From Anaerolineae bacterium (GTDB lineage Bacteria; Chloroflexota; Anaerolineae; Aggregatilineales; Phototrophicaceae): a stretch of DNA of 33,689 nucleotides. A model generated the notes under the pieces. That model worked only from the letters and a program-made list of their open reading frames with translations. It searched no databases and had not been told where the DNA came from. Position 1 is the stretch's first letter; each line of letters begins with the position of its first letter. Below are positions 15,473 through 23,801 of the stretch, piece after piece. The stretch covers positions 1-33,689 of the forward strand of contig JAIOHN010000758.1 of assembly GCA_019912985.1 (NCBI GenBank), given 5' to 3'. The translations under genes were made by a program, and so were the position numbers.

Positions 15473-15551
15473 AAGTAAGTGATGGGGGATGTGGTTTTCC
15501 TGCCCCTGAATGAGGTGGGGAAAATGCAAAGACTGTGAATATCACTTACTT
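15473..15551 (-). repeat. inverted repeat with nested hairpin
   Basis: AAGTAAGTGAT (15473-15483) is the exact reverse complement of ATCACTTACTT (15541-15551). Inside, TTTTCC (15495-15500) pairs with GGAAAA (15519-15524), with further C/G pairs after a short bulge. If transcription starts from the TATAAT box at 15560-15565, this would be the folded 5' end of the mini-ORF transcript. A short mobile-repeat origin is also possible. Confidence 0.5.
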
Positions 15552-15584
15552 ACTTGATCATTATATATTATTTTGTCAAATATA

Positions 15585-15621
15585 CCTAAAAACACAGGGA
15601 CGGCCATCGCCGTCCCCGTGT
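15585..15621 (-). terminator. intrinsic terminator of the sugar operon
   Basis: On the minus strand GGGACGGC (15609-15616 side) pairs with GCCGTCCC over a 4-nt loop (8 bp), extended by 4 bp after one mismatch (ACAC/GTGT), and is followed by TTTTTAGG. It lies 25 bp after the Gfo/Idh stop codon and closes the five-gene operon. Confidence 0.8.
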
Positions 15622-15645
15622 GGTATGACTTGTTTGGCGTGCGGA

Positions 15646-16659
15646 TTAAACTGCTACTTCCACCGCACAGCCTTGCTCCGCCGATTGGTACATGGCTTCG
15701 ATCACCGCCATGGTTCCCAGGTTGTTACGCCCGGAGGACAGCGGTTCACGGCCATCGCGCACGCATTCCAGAAAATGACGCACTTCATTCAGGAAGGTCG
15801 CGTTGAAATCCGCATCCGGCAGGCCAAGATTGGTCACTTCTCTGCCATGAGTCATGAACCAGCCGCCGACATTGTGGATCATTCCCTGTTCGCCATACAG
15901 AACCGTCAGTTCATGCGAGGCGGTGGGGATGGGCGCACGCGGCGAGGCAAATGTGAAAAACGCGTCGCCAATGGCCCCGTTTTCAAATTCCAGTGTCATC
16001 GCGGCCACGTCTTCGCAGTCCATTTCAGGATTGAGACCGGAAATGCGATGGACAGCATTCACCCGCTTGATCTCGCCCAGCAGGTAACGCATCAGGTCGA
16101 GCTTGTGAATCGCGGTAGTGCGGATCACGCCGCCGCCGGACTTCACTTTGCGAAACAGCCAGTGTCCCGGCGGGTAGATGGCGCTGAGCATCTGATTGCC
16201 GTCTATCCGTGCGGCGAACACGCGCCCGATGCTGCCTTCGTTGAGCAGCTCCTTGATGCGCCAGTGTTCCGGCAGATAGCGCTGATTCTGAGCGATCATA
16301 TAAGTGATGCCTGCCGCTTCTGCCGCCGCCACCATGGACCGGGCTTCAGCCAGATTCAGCGCCATCGGCTTTTCCAGCAGTACATGCTTGCCTGCCTGCG
16401 TCGCGGCGATCACCTGTGGCCGGTGTAGATAATGGGGTGTGCAGATCGACACCGCGTCGATATCTGGATTGGCGATCACTTCTTCCCAGTCGGTCGTGAC
16501 CTGTACCCCGTTGTTAAACAGGGCCGCTGCTTGCTGCGCCGCCTCCAGGCGGTCATCACAGCAGGTCACCACGTGCGCCAGCTCACTCGCTGCCAGATAC
16601 CCCCGCGCATGCTGCTGACCCATCAAGCCACAGCCGATAATGCCTACACGTAATGTCAT
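15646..16659 (-). CDS. Gfo/Idh/MocA family oxidoreductase
   Basis: 337 aa. N-terminal NAD(P)-binding Rossmann domain with GIIGCGLMG (6-14) and the family EKP motif at 96-98, where the Lys takes part in catalysis. The C-terminal half has GGGVIRTTAIHKLDLMRYLLGE, the usual conserved H...D segment of the catalytic alpha/beta domain. Family members oxidise or reduce sugars, inositols and sugar acids at a ring carbon; some take part in glycoside cleavage by oxidation. It is the last gene of the operon, 8 bp after the 750-aa gene, and is followed by a terminator. It probably oxidises the sugar brought in by the operon's importer. Confidence 0.92.
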   Translation of the reverse strand: MTLRVGIIGCGLMGQQHARGYLAASELAHVVTCCDDRLEAAQQAAALFNNGVQVTTDWEEVIANPDIDAVSICTPHYLHRPQVIAATQAGKHVLLEKPMALNLAEARSMVAAAEAAGITYMIAQNQRYLPEHWRIKELLNEGSIGRVFAARIDGNQMLSAIYPPGHWLFRKVKSGGGVIRTTAIHKLDLMRYLLGEIKRVNAVHRISGLNPEMDCEDVAAMTLEFENGAIGDAFFTFASPRAPIPTASHELTVLYGEQGMIHNVGGWFMTHGREVTNLGLPDADFNATFLNEVRHFLECVRDGREPLSSGRNNLGTMAVIEAMYQSAEQGCAVEVAV

Positions 16660-16667
16660 TTACGCCC

Positions 16668-18920
16668 CTATTCTGCGAACTGACAAACCAGAGTTATCGC
16701 TCCGGCACCGCTGCGAGTTTTAACCAACGCGGCTTTTTGTGAGGCCAGCCACTGCCAGCCTTCGTCTACCGCCTCGACATCATCCACCTGTGCCAGGGCC
16801 TTGCCTTCACTGGTGATCGACTGCGGTTTGCCGCGATGGGCGATCAGCGTAAAGCTGGTGGCGTTGGGTTGGTCTTGCAGCACCAGCCGCAGCACCCTGT
16901 TATCCTGAACATGGGTAATAGTTGCACCGCTGGTGATATGGGTAATCTGGTCACCGCTTTTCACCAACTGTGGCTCGGAGAGCAGCGGCAGGCCCGCCAG
17001 TGGCAGTGTATTCAACCCCACCAGCTGTGGGTTCAGCCACCAGGTGTATTCTTCATCACCGTGTACCGTGCTGAACGCATCCGGGAACATACCCAGATAC
17101 GGACCTTCTTTGGCCTGTTCCTGGATACCGTGGCGAGTGATGCCTTCCGCCAGCTGATACCAGTCGATGGGGCCATCTGTGCGCGTATACTGCGCCAGCC
17201 GGAACAGCGAATCCGCATACCACAGGCCGTTCCAGTGGACGATCACGCCGAACCACGACTGGACATCATGGAAGGTCACGCCGAAAACAGGAATGGTCCC
17301 GTAACGCATGATCGGGCGATAGTACGGATTCCAGAGGAACGTGAAGACCAGCCCGGTCCATGCCCAATAGTTGGCATGATCGAGATATTTGCTGTCGCCA
17401 GTGAGTTCATACGCGCCCAGGTTGAGGTTAATCAGGTAGGGCGCGGCCAGCACATCCGGCACATGCAAATGCAGTTCCCAGGTTTGCGCGCCTTCGGGAC
17501 GACGCTGCGTGTTGCACCAGTCTGCCGCCTTGATGACGGACTCGACAGCTTCGGCGTCACCTGTGATCAGTGCGTATTGCAGCACTGGGATGACTTTACT
17601 GCCCGTGTAACCGGTGGCGCTGTCCTGCTCCTTGCCCATGAGGGCGATGCGGTCTTTGGTCTTGAACTCGCCAATATCGGCAATGGCCTCCGGAGTCCAG
17701 CCCCAGGAGCCATCCGCCTGTTGTTCGCTAATCAGCTCTTTTACGGCCTGTGCCGCACCCTCCAGCGATTGAGCGACTTTGCCAAAGGTCAGCGCCAGCT
17801 CGATCCGGGGGACATTGTGCGGGGCAGCGTGCTTCTCGAACAGACGTGGGATAGCGCGCCGCACCTGATCACGAGCGCGGGCCTGTTTCACCGGGTCGCC
17901 CTGTGACCAGCGGCTGTAGCGCCATAGCTGGTTGGCGAGGATCGGCTCAAAGCGTGGCCCCCACGGGTCAGCCAGGGTGTGATGCCAGCCTTCGGCCTCA
18001 TCATCCCAGGCGATATTCAGATAAGAATCGATGCACAGTTCCACATTTTCCCGGTAGCTTTGACCGCCATCCGGCAGGGGCGGCAGCCCGTAGGTCTCCA
18101 TCCACTGGCGCATGATGCCCATCACACCGCCTTCCGGCACCGCGACCAATTGGGCGCTGAGGGTGTGCGGGTTGGTAGGGCTGATGCCGTTGCCTTTTTC
18201 GCCTTCGGTTTTGCCTTCCGTGATGTGACGCTCACCGCCGCCGGGTGTGAACAATGCCATCCAGTGATTCTCAGCACCGTCCTGCAAACGATTCGGCGAT
18301 GAAAACAGCGACGACGGATGCCGCCAGGCCGATCCCCATGCCTGGTTAGGGTCCCACAGCAGGCCGACCGCCTGTTCATCGCAGCTGACGGCCATCAACG
18401 GGACCGTGACGCGGTAGGGGTGGGGGACAGTGCGGTTGGCGTACTTCTCAGCCGCGAAGCGCGTATCGGACGAGGGTTCATCATCCAGTAGATATTCCAG
18501 GCCGGGGAACAATGCCTCGGATTTACCGCTGCCGAAGCTGCCTTCGCCAGCATACAGGCATGGCCCCAACCAGCGGAAGACCTGCGCATTTTGGTCTGGC
18601 TTCAGCTGGTAATCGGCCTGGAACTGGTATGGGCTGTCGGTTTTGGAGAATTTCACGCTCAGCTGCCAGTTGGTGCCATCGACATCGGTCATGGTCCCGC
18701 TCAGCTTGAGCGCGGAATCCGTGGCGTCCCATTCCTGTGCATTGAGCGCGGTTTCGTGCCGCTCGCCCGCTTTGTCTTTGTAAATCAGGTGGCTGAGTGG
18801 GGTTGTTTTGGCAACTTGCTGCCAGCCGCTGCTGCCACGAACTTCGAGGGTGAAGCCAGTTATTTGCCCACCTTCCTCAAGGCAGGCTAATCGGAGTGAG
18901 TCGGTTTCTAAGCTTGTCAT
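16668..18920 (-). CDS. 750-aa unrecognised protein, probable carbohydrate-active enzyme
   Basis: I do not recognise a named family. Residues 1-270 look beta-rich with many Trp/Asp and resemble the N-terminal sandwich of large glycosidases (LACLEEGGQITGFTLEVRG, FRWLGPCLYAGEGSFG). Residues about 300-640 look helical with repeated W-rich loops (YSRWSQGDPVKQARARDQVRR, ADGSWGWTPEAI, LINLNLGAYELTGDSKYLDHA, HWNGLWYADSLFRLAQYT), the style of an (alpha/alpha)6 toroid. The last 100 residues are again beta-like. There is no signal peptide, so it acts in the cytoplasm. Its place after the importer and before a Gfo/Idh dehydrogenase supports a role on the imported glycan; hydrolase, lyase and epimerase are all possible. 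Catalytic residues cannot be assigned by eye. Confidence 0.7.
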   Translation of the reverse strand: MTSLETDSLRLACLEEGGQITGFTLEVRGSSGWQQVAKTTPLSHLIYKDKAGERHETALNAQEWDATDSALKLSGTMTDVDGTNWQLSVKFSKTDSPYQFQADYQLKPDQNAQVFRWLGPCLYAGEGSFGSGKSEALFPGLEYLLDDEPSSDTRFAAEKYANRTVPHPYRVTVPLMAVSCDEQAVGLLWDPNQAWGSAWRHPSSLFSSPNRLQDGAENHWMALFTPGGGERHITEGKTEGEKGNGISPTNPHTLSAQLVAVPEGGVMGIMRQWMETYGLPPLPDGGQSYRENVELCIDSYLNIAWDDEAEGWHHTLADPWGPRFEPILANQLWRYSRWSQGDPVKQARARDQVRRAIPRLFEKHAAPHNVPRIELALTFGKVAQSLEGAAQAVKELISEQQADGSWGWTPEAIADIGEFKTKDRIALMGKEQDSATGYTGSKVIPVLQYALITGDAEAVESVIKAADWCNTQRRPEGAQTWELHLHVPDVLAAPYLINLNLGAYELTGDSKYLDHANYWAWTGLVFTFLWNPYYRPIMRYGTIPVFGVTFHDVQSWFGVIVHWNGLWYADSLFRLAQYTRTDGPIDWYQLAEGITRHGIQEQAKEGPYLGMFPDAFSTVHGDEEYTWWLNPQLVGLNTLPLAGLPLLSEPQLVKSGDQITHITSGATITHVQDNRVLRLVLQDQPNATSFTLIAHRGKPQSITSEGKALAQVDDVEAVDEGWQWLASQKAALVKTRSGAGAITLVCQFAE

Positions 18921-18977
18921 CGACGTCTATCCTGTAGTAAAGAATGACTCTTCAAAATAGGTTGTGAGGCACGGTGT

Positions 18978-19862
18978 TTATGCCTTCACCGCGCCGCTGG
19001 TGATGCCACGAATGTAATAACGCATGCCGAACATGAACAGAATCAGCAGCGGAATGGTCGCCACGGTGTATGCTGCCATGCGTGGCCCCCAGTCAGTAAT
19101 GCCGAACTGGGATGTAAACTCGGTCAGTCCCACCGAAACCACCTGCATTTCTGAGCTGGTGATCGTCAGCAGCGGCCAGATAAAGTCGTTGTAAGTGCTC
19201 ACAAGATGCATGATCGCCACCGTGACGATGATCGGCCATGAGAGCGGCACTGCAATCTTGTAATACAGCTGAAACTCGTTCGCGCCATCAATCTTGCCCG
19301 AGTCGAACAGTTCTTGCGGTAGATTAGCGAAGAAACTTCGACAGAGCAGAATGCCGAACACCTGCCCGCCTGCGGTCCATGGCAAGATCAACGCCCAGGG
19401 GGTGTTAATGATGCCGAGCTGCTGCACCAGCACGAACGACGGAATCAGGGTCAACACACCGGGGATCATCAACAGCGCCAGAATCAGCATGTAGATCACT
19501 TCTTTGAACGGGAAGCGATGGCGCGCAAACACATAGCCACTGAGTGAAGCCAGGAACACCACGCCTGCTACGGAAATGCTGGAGTAGATGAGCGAGTTGG
19601 TGATATAACTGACCATCGCATTGTAGCCCGAGGGGTAGTTCTCCCATCGGATTGGATTCGGCAGGCCCCAGAAGCGTCCGTAAATCTGCCCATTATCCTT
19701 GAGCGAAAGAAAGACCATCAGGATGATCGGCACCAGTGTGAGAAACAGCAGCACGAATAAGCTGAGGAGAATCAGCGACTGCTGGAATGCATCGTGCCGC
19801 AGCGCCTGGAACCTCGTGGTCTGACGGTCCTGAGTCAGGGGTTTATCAAGTGTGGTTGCCAT
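18978..19862 (-). CDS. CUT1 sugar ABC importer permease (MalG-type)
   Basis: 294 aa inner-membrane protein with about six membrane segments (first at about 33-55: ILLSLFVLLFLTLVPIILMVFL). The EAA loop that docks onto the ATPase is clear: LPQELFDSGKIDGANEFQLYYKIAVPLSWPII. The C-terminus YYIRGITSGAVKA is typical of MalG-type subunits. It starts 3 bp after the propeller-permease gene and pairs with it. No ATPase gene lies in the operon; CUT1 systems often share one encoded elsewhere. Confidence 0.93.
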   Translation of the reverse strand: MATTLDKPLTQDRQTTRFQALRHDAFQQSLILLSLFVLLFLTLVPIILMVFLSLKDNGQIYGRFWGLPNPIRWENYPSGYNAMVSYITNSLIYSSISVAGVVFLASLSGYVFARHRFPFKEVIYMLILALLMIPGVLTLIPSFVLVQQLGIINTPWALILPWTAGGQVFGILLCRSFFANLPQELFDSGKIDGANEFQLYYKIAVPLSWPIIVTVAIMHLVSTYNDFIWPLLTITSSEMQVVSVGLTEFTSQFGITDWGPRMAAYTVATIPLLILFMFGMRYYIRGITSGAVKA

Positions 19863-19865
19863 AGT

Positions 19866-21878
19866 TTATGCCTCGTACTCGGTCTGGGAACGGACATACC
19901 GCAAATTGATGATGGTGCCGCCCAGGATGATGAGGAACAGGAAGGTTCCCATCGCTGAGGCCAGCCCGAAATTCGTGAAGCGGGTCGCGGTATAGTACAG
20001 TTCCAGCGCCGGGGTGTAGGTCACATTGCCAGGCCCGCCGCCGGTTGTCAGGAAGATCAACTGGAACTCTTGTATACTGCCGATAAAGGCCAGGATGAGC
20101 AGCAGTTTGATCTGACTCATAATCATCGGAATGTCGATGCGGATAAAGCGGTTCCACCAGGTCGCCCCGTCCACTTTGGCCGCGTCAAACAATTCCTGTG
20201 GGATGGTGATCAGGCCGCCATAGAAGATCAATAACGCGAACGGGCTGATCCAGGGGAAGCCAATAGCGATCAATGCGGGCATCGCTGTGCTGCGGTCGCC
20301 CAGCCAGGTACGTGTGAGTTGATCGAGTCCCAGGCCGCGCAGGGTTTCATTCAGCAGGCCGATGTTGGGATCATAGATATTCACCCACAACAGCACACCA
20401 ACCACGCTCGGTACGACCAGCGGGATGATGAACAGGGTACGGACCGCGTACTGCATGAAGTTGCTGCGGATGTGGAAAATTAACTCCGCGACCAGCAGCG
20501 GTACAGCCAGCTTCACAAATGCAGCGACTGCTAACAGCACTGCATTTTTCATGCCAATCCAGAAGTATTGGCTGTTGACCATCGCGCCGAACTGATCCAG
20601 ACCCACCCAGGTGGTTTCGATGCCGGGATTCCACTCTGTAAACGAGTGGTAGAGGCCAGAAGCCGCTGGGTAATAGTTGAAGATGAGTAGCAGGATGATC
20701 GTTGGGATGATCAGGAAATAGGACACACGGCTGCGCCACATACTCACCAGCGTACGTCGCACCGGGCGTGAGGTCACATTCCAGAAGTGCGCGCCAGACG
20801 TCGTGCGATTGACCCATACAGCGCCGATTGCTAACAGGAGCAGCAGCGCCGCCGGGATACCGATCATCAGGTTGCGCCGGTTCGTTTGGGCGATGGCATA
20901 GGCTGCTGCAGCGGCTTCAGTGGTGGTCGCATGGACCGCACCGCCGCGTGTGCCGATTAACCAGGTTTGACCGTCAGCGGAGATCGCCAGGCTGGAGATC
21001 GGTTCGCCAAAATTGCTGCGCTGGATGACGCTGCCGTCCGCGCTGTCGAGCAGAAATACCTCGCCGCTGCGCGAACCGACCAGAACACGGCTGCCATCAG
21101 CGGCCATATCCACCGTCAAGCAATTGCTGCGAGATGTACAGCGCCCTTGATCGGGCGGTGTGATTTGCCAGATGATGTCGGCGTTCGCACCGTTAATCAG
21201 CGTGATTTGCCCGTCGAGTGTGGCCGCAACCACCTGCGCACCGTTGCTGGTTACCGCGATACCGGTGACGTCATCGGAAAGTTGCGCACGCCACAGCCGA
21301 CTTCCTTCCGGGCTGAACAGGCTGACGACGGAGTCGCGCGTGCCTGCCAGTGGGCGGATTTTACTACTGCCGTAAATAGCGATTGAATCCGCGATGTTTT
21401 CCAGGCCGTATGTCCACATGGGTTCGCCTGTTTCGCGGTCGAAATAGAAAAGCTGCCGGCTTTCATCCACGGCGGCGATGCGCGAACCGTCAGCAGAGAT
21501 GGCGACATCCAGAAAAATGCGCGTGTCGCGATAGGCCCAGAGTTGCTCACCTTCGGCGTTCAGCAGATAGACATTGCGGTCTTCGCTGGCGACAGCGGTA
21601 TACTGCCCATCCGCTGAGGTATCTACGCCCCAGACAGTTCCCTGTGGAGCAAACTCCCATAGCAGGTTGCCCTGCTGATCATAAGCTGCCACACGGTTAT
21701 TACGGCTGCCTACGATCTGAATAGTGCCGTCCTCGGAGAGGGCCGTCCCATAGACAATATCTCCAAGAGAAGCATCCCAGGTATCATCCTGGGCTAGCAC
21801 GGTCAGTGGCAGCGCCAGCAGTACTAACAGCAGCGCCACCAGCAGCACACGTGCTGACGTTACATATTTTGAACCCAA
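19866..21878 (-). CDS. beta-propeller fused to CUT1 permease (MalF-type)
   Basis: 670 aa, about twice the length of a MalF-type permease. Residues 8-30 are a hydrophobic signal/anchor ending LAQDD. Residues about 38-320 hold seven repeats of about 40 aa with the pattern 'SADG....GS....V.L....G..LW' (for example VDTSADGQYTAVASEDRNVYLL), i.e. a WD40/PQQ-like seven-blade propeller, with a Cys pair (C247, C253) that could form a disulfide. A membrane helix follows (337-357), then a full permease (about 385-665) with EAA loop PQELFDAAKVDGATWWNRFIRIDIP and the TTGGGPGN motif. The propeller should face outside. Encoded 76 bp after the binding-protein gene. The fusion is intact, with no frameshift. 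Confidence 0.92.
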   Translation of the reverse strand: MGSKYVTSARVLLVALLLVLLALPLTVLAQDDTWDASLGDIVYGTALSEDGTIQIVGSRNNRVAAYDQQGNLLWEFAPQGTVWGVDTSADGQYTAVASEDRNVYLLNAEGEQLWAYRDTRIFLDVAISADGSRIAAVDESRQLFYFDRETGEPMWTYGLENIADSIAIYGSSKIRPLAGTRDSVVSLFSPEGSRLWRAQLSDDVTGIAVTSNGAQVVAATLDGQITLINGANADIIWQITPPDQGRCTSRSNCLTVDMAADGSRVLVGSRSGEVFLLDSADGSVIQRSNFGEPISSLAISADGQTWLIGTRGGAVHATTTEAAAAAYAIAQTNRRNLMIGIPAALLLLLAIGAVWVNRTTSGAHFWNVTSRPVRRTLVSMWRSRVSYFLIIPTIILLLIFNYYPAASGLYHSFTEWNPGIETTWVGLDQFGAMVNSQYFWIGMKNAVLLAVAAFVKLAVPLLVAELIFHIRSNFMQYAVRTLFIIPLVVPSVVGVLLWVNIYDPNIGLLNETLRGLGLDQLTRTWLGDRSTAMPALIAIGFPWISPFALLIFYGGLITIPQELFDAAKVDGATWWNRFIRIDIPMIMSQIKLLLILAFIGSIQEFQLIFLTTGGGPGNVTYTPALELYYTATRFTNFGLASAMGTFLFLIILGGTIINLRYVRSQTEYEA

Positions 21879-21907
21879 TGGAACCTCCTTCTAAAAGCGT
21901 CGAAAGC

Positions 21908-21932
21908 ACCGGACAGCGCGAAGCTGTCCGGT
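21908..21932. terminator. stem-loop between binding protein and permease genes (CGGACA type)
   Basis: ACCGGACAGC (21908-21917) and GCTGTCCGGT (21923-21932) form a perfect 10-bp stem with a 5-nt loop. On the plus strand a TTTTT tract follows; on the minus strand, the direction of the operon, none does. In the mRNA it may stabilise the binding-protein part or stop part of the transcripts, giving more binding protein than permease. Confidence 0.6.
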
Positions 21933-21954
21933 TTTTGATTTTGTCTGAACGCTG

Positions 21955-23643
21955 CTAGAAGTTTTCTGGCCGCTTGCTCGGATCTTCGAGGTCGGCAGGG
22001 GTGATATTCTGGTGATCCAGAATCTCGTCAAAGTGGTTCATGAGCGACTGCTCATAGTCATCGAGGAAGGCATCCAGGGTGATCTCGCCCAGGAAGTACT
22101 GGTGCGCCAGGTCGACCCATTCACGTACAGATGGCTGGTAGTCCGCCACGCCACGGGAACGATAGGTTCCGGCGGTGTCCTTCTCGGTGTTACCGATCAG
22201 GCGCAGACCTTCGAAACGTGCTTCCAGTTCGGGCGGTAGCTGCACATCGTTGATCGCTAACGGGCCATTAACACCGCCGTTGGCATTATTGGGGTCCAGC
22301 TTGTTTGCCAGGTAGACACCCGCACCTTCAGGGCTGGTCACAAACATCAGGAAGTCGACTTCGAGGTCGTTCTGAGCCTGATCTTTCTTCGGGATGCTCC
22401 AGAAGCCGATATTCACTTCAATCGTACGGGCAGGGGCATCTACCTCTGCGCCTTCCATCGTCGGATTGTTGAAGGTACCCAGTTCGAAGACGTTGGCTGC
22501 CAGATCATCGGCAGACGGGGTCGGGGTAGGCGCGCCTTCTTCAGCGGTAGAGTAGTTGTAAGTGCCTTCAGCCAGGCTGCGGATGTCTTTTTCAAAGTTG
22601 CTCAGCATCCAGGCACCATCGAGGCGGATCGCAGCTTTCCCGGTGAGGAACAGTGGGTAGGCATCGGTTGTGCCGATCCAACCAGGAGGCGCACAGCGAT
22701 CACCAAATTCCTTGAAGTTGGTATACATCTCGCGCCAGGCTTCGCCGTTGACGCTTTGCTCGCCATCTCTCAGCGCGATCATCTTACGCACCGGGTTGAA
22801 GGTGATATTGGTGTTGTCGTCGTTGGTCGGATCGCTGGGATCATAAACCCATTGGTCATCGACACCTTCACGGAAGCAGTAGTCACCAGGCTGGCAGCGT
22901 ACCAGTTCGGCCTCATCGCGGGTGAACTGATCGGCATACATACGGGCTAGCCAACCCACACGCAGTTGCCAGAAGGAGTTGAAGTCGCCTTCAATTGCCA
23001 CCGGGATGTAACCAGCGTCGCTCAGCGCATCACACCAGTTCAGGAACTCGTCCCAGGTGGGTTGGTTGCGTGGGCCTTCGGCCACAGCCTGCGCATCGTC
23101 CAGAATGCCAGCTTCTTCAAAGGCTGTCTTGTTATAGAACCACAGCACCTGCACAGTTTCCGTGTTCAGCAGGTACATCTCGCCGGTCAGCGGGTCGCGC
23201 ATGTTGGAAAGCGCGGTTTCGTCGAAATCTTCGCGCCACAGACGGTTGCTGTAGGGGCTCTCGCGGTCCAGATAGGCGCTGAGGTCAAGAAACACCTTGT
23301 CGTTCACCAGGTCGGCGACGACGTTACCATTCACCAGTGAGAACTCGGGATCGCCAGCCGCGAACTGCGTGCGGATGAATTCCTGATAGCCCTCGCTCGG
23401 TTTCAGTTCAACCGTGCAGTTTACGTTAGGATGGAGTTCGACATAAGCGGCGCATAGGGCTTCCCACGTCTGGGTGTCAAGACTCTGGAAGCTGACGACA
23501 ATGTCACCGCTGAGCTCTGCCATCTCACCTTCACCTTCACCCTCGATCTCAACTTCATCTTGAGCGATGGTGATGCTAAAAGAGACGACTAGCAGACCTA
23601 ACAGGAGAAAGGTCACGAAGATTTTGAGGTTTTTGGCGGACAT
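21955..23643 (-). CDS. ABC sugar-binding protein, family 1
   Basis: 562 aa, longer than the usual 420-450 aa. A signal peptide (residues 1-27, FVTFLLLGLLVVSFSITIAQ) has no lipobox Cys and is probably cut after IAQ. An acidic linker follows (EIEGEGEGEMAEL). The body is a family-1 solute-binding fold: DIVVSFQSLDTQTWEALCAAY, FSLVNGNVVADLVNDKVFLDL, MYLLNTETVQVLWFYNKTAFEEAGI, KAAIRLDGAWMLSNFE. Extra loops occur around QPGDYCFREGVDDQW (two Cys) and the TPTPSADD stretch. First gene of the operon, under the divergent promoter region; it should bind the oligosaccharide and deliver it to the two permeases. Confidence 0.92.
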   Translation of the reverse strand: MSAKNLKIFVTFLLLGLLVVSFSITIAQDEVEIEGEGEGEMAELSGDIVVSFQSLDTQTWEALCAAYVELHPNVNCTVELKPSEGYQEFIRTQFAAGDPEFSLVNGNVVADLVNDKVFLDLSAYLDRESPYSNRLWREDFDETALSNMRDPLTGEMYLLNTETVQVLWFYNKTAFEEAGILDDAQAVAEGPRNQPTWDEFLNWCDALSDAGYIPVAIEGDFNSFWQLRVGWLARMYADQFTRDEAELVRCQPGDYCFREGVDDQWVYDPSDPTNDDNTNITFNPVRKMIALRDGEQSVNGEAWREMYTNFKEFGDRCAPPGWIGTTDAYPLFLTGKAAIRLDGAWMLSNFEKDIRSLAEGTYNYSTAEEGAPTPTPSADDLAANVFELGTFNNPTMEGAEVDAPARTIEVNIGFWSIPKKDQAQNDLEVDFLMFVTSPEGAGVYLANKLDPNNANGGVNGPLAINDVQLPPELEARFEGLRLIGNTEKDTAGTYRSRGVADYQPSVREWVDLAHQYFLGEITLDAFLDDYEQSLMNHFDEILDHQNITPADLEDPSKRPENF

Positions 23644-23746
23644 AACTTTTTTCCTTCACACAAAAGTATTGACGAAAATGAATCTGTAGAAGATTTAGAC
23701 GAATTTGCGTTTTTGCCCTCCTCGTTTTATAAATGATAAAATTGTA

Positions 23747-23762
23747 ACTTACACGTATAAGT
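23747..23762. promoter_or_regulatory. probable LacI-family operator
   Basis: ACTTACACGTATAAGT is a 16-bp palindrome with one mismatched pair and a central CG, the usual shape of LacI-family operators. It touches the -10 box of the leftward promoter and covers its predicted start site (near 23755), so binding would block the sugar operon. The divergent LacI regulator is the natural binder (inference). Confidence 0.6.
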
Positions 23763-23791
23763 ATATACCACATCAGGGAAAAACAAGTCAA
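23762..23791 (-). promoter_or_regulatory. promoter of the sugar importer operon
   Basis: On the minus strand TTGACT (23786-23791) and TATATA (23762-23767) are 18 bp apart; the leader to the ATG at 23643 is about 110 nt. The ribosome site is GAAGGAAAAAA before ATG. Confidence 0.6.
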
Positions 23792-23801
23792 ATTTTGGTG
23801 T

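Larger units (their letters stand above)
15098..15645. other. 548-bp gene-free stretch with structured leader elements
   Basis: No ordinary gene is visible. Read on the minus strand from right to left it contains, in order: the terminator of the Gfo/Idh gene (15585-15621), a TATAAT-like box (15560-15565), a large inverted repeat (15473-15551), a strong ribosome site with a 14-codon ORF (15392-15449), an intrinsic terminator (15243-15276), and a stem GGTTGG/CCAACC (15127-15176) before the methyltransferase start. The parts are described separately. Confidence 0.6.

Noticed and set aside
15243-15480. Plus-strand frame of about 70 codons (KPKKHLSQVCSGLVEEG...) opposite the mini-ORF
   Set aside because: No ribosome site or suitable start codon, no recognisable domain, and it runs through the minus-strand terminator hairpin.
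15574-15579. Consensus TTGACA on the minus strand near the TATAAT box at 15560
   Set aside because: The spacing is only 8 bp, too short for a sigma70 promoter, so I did not combine the two as one promoter.
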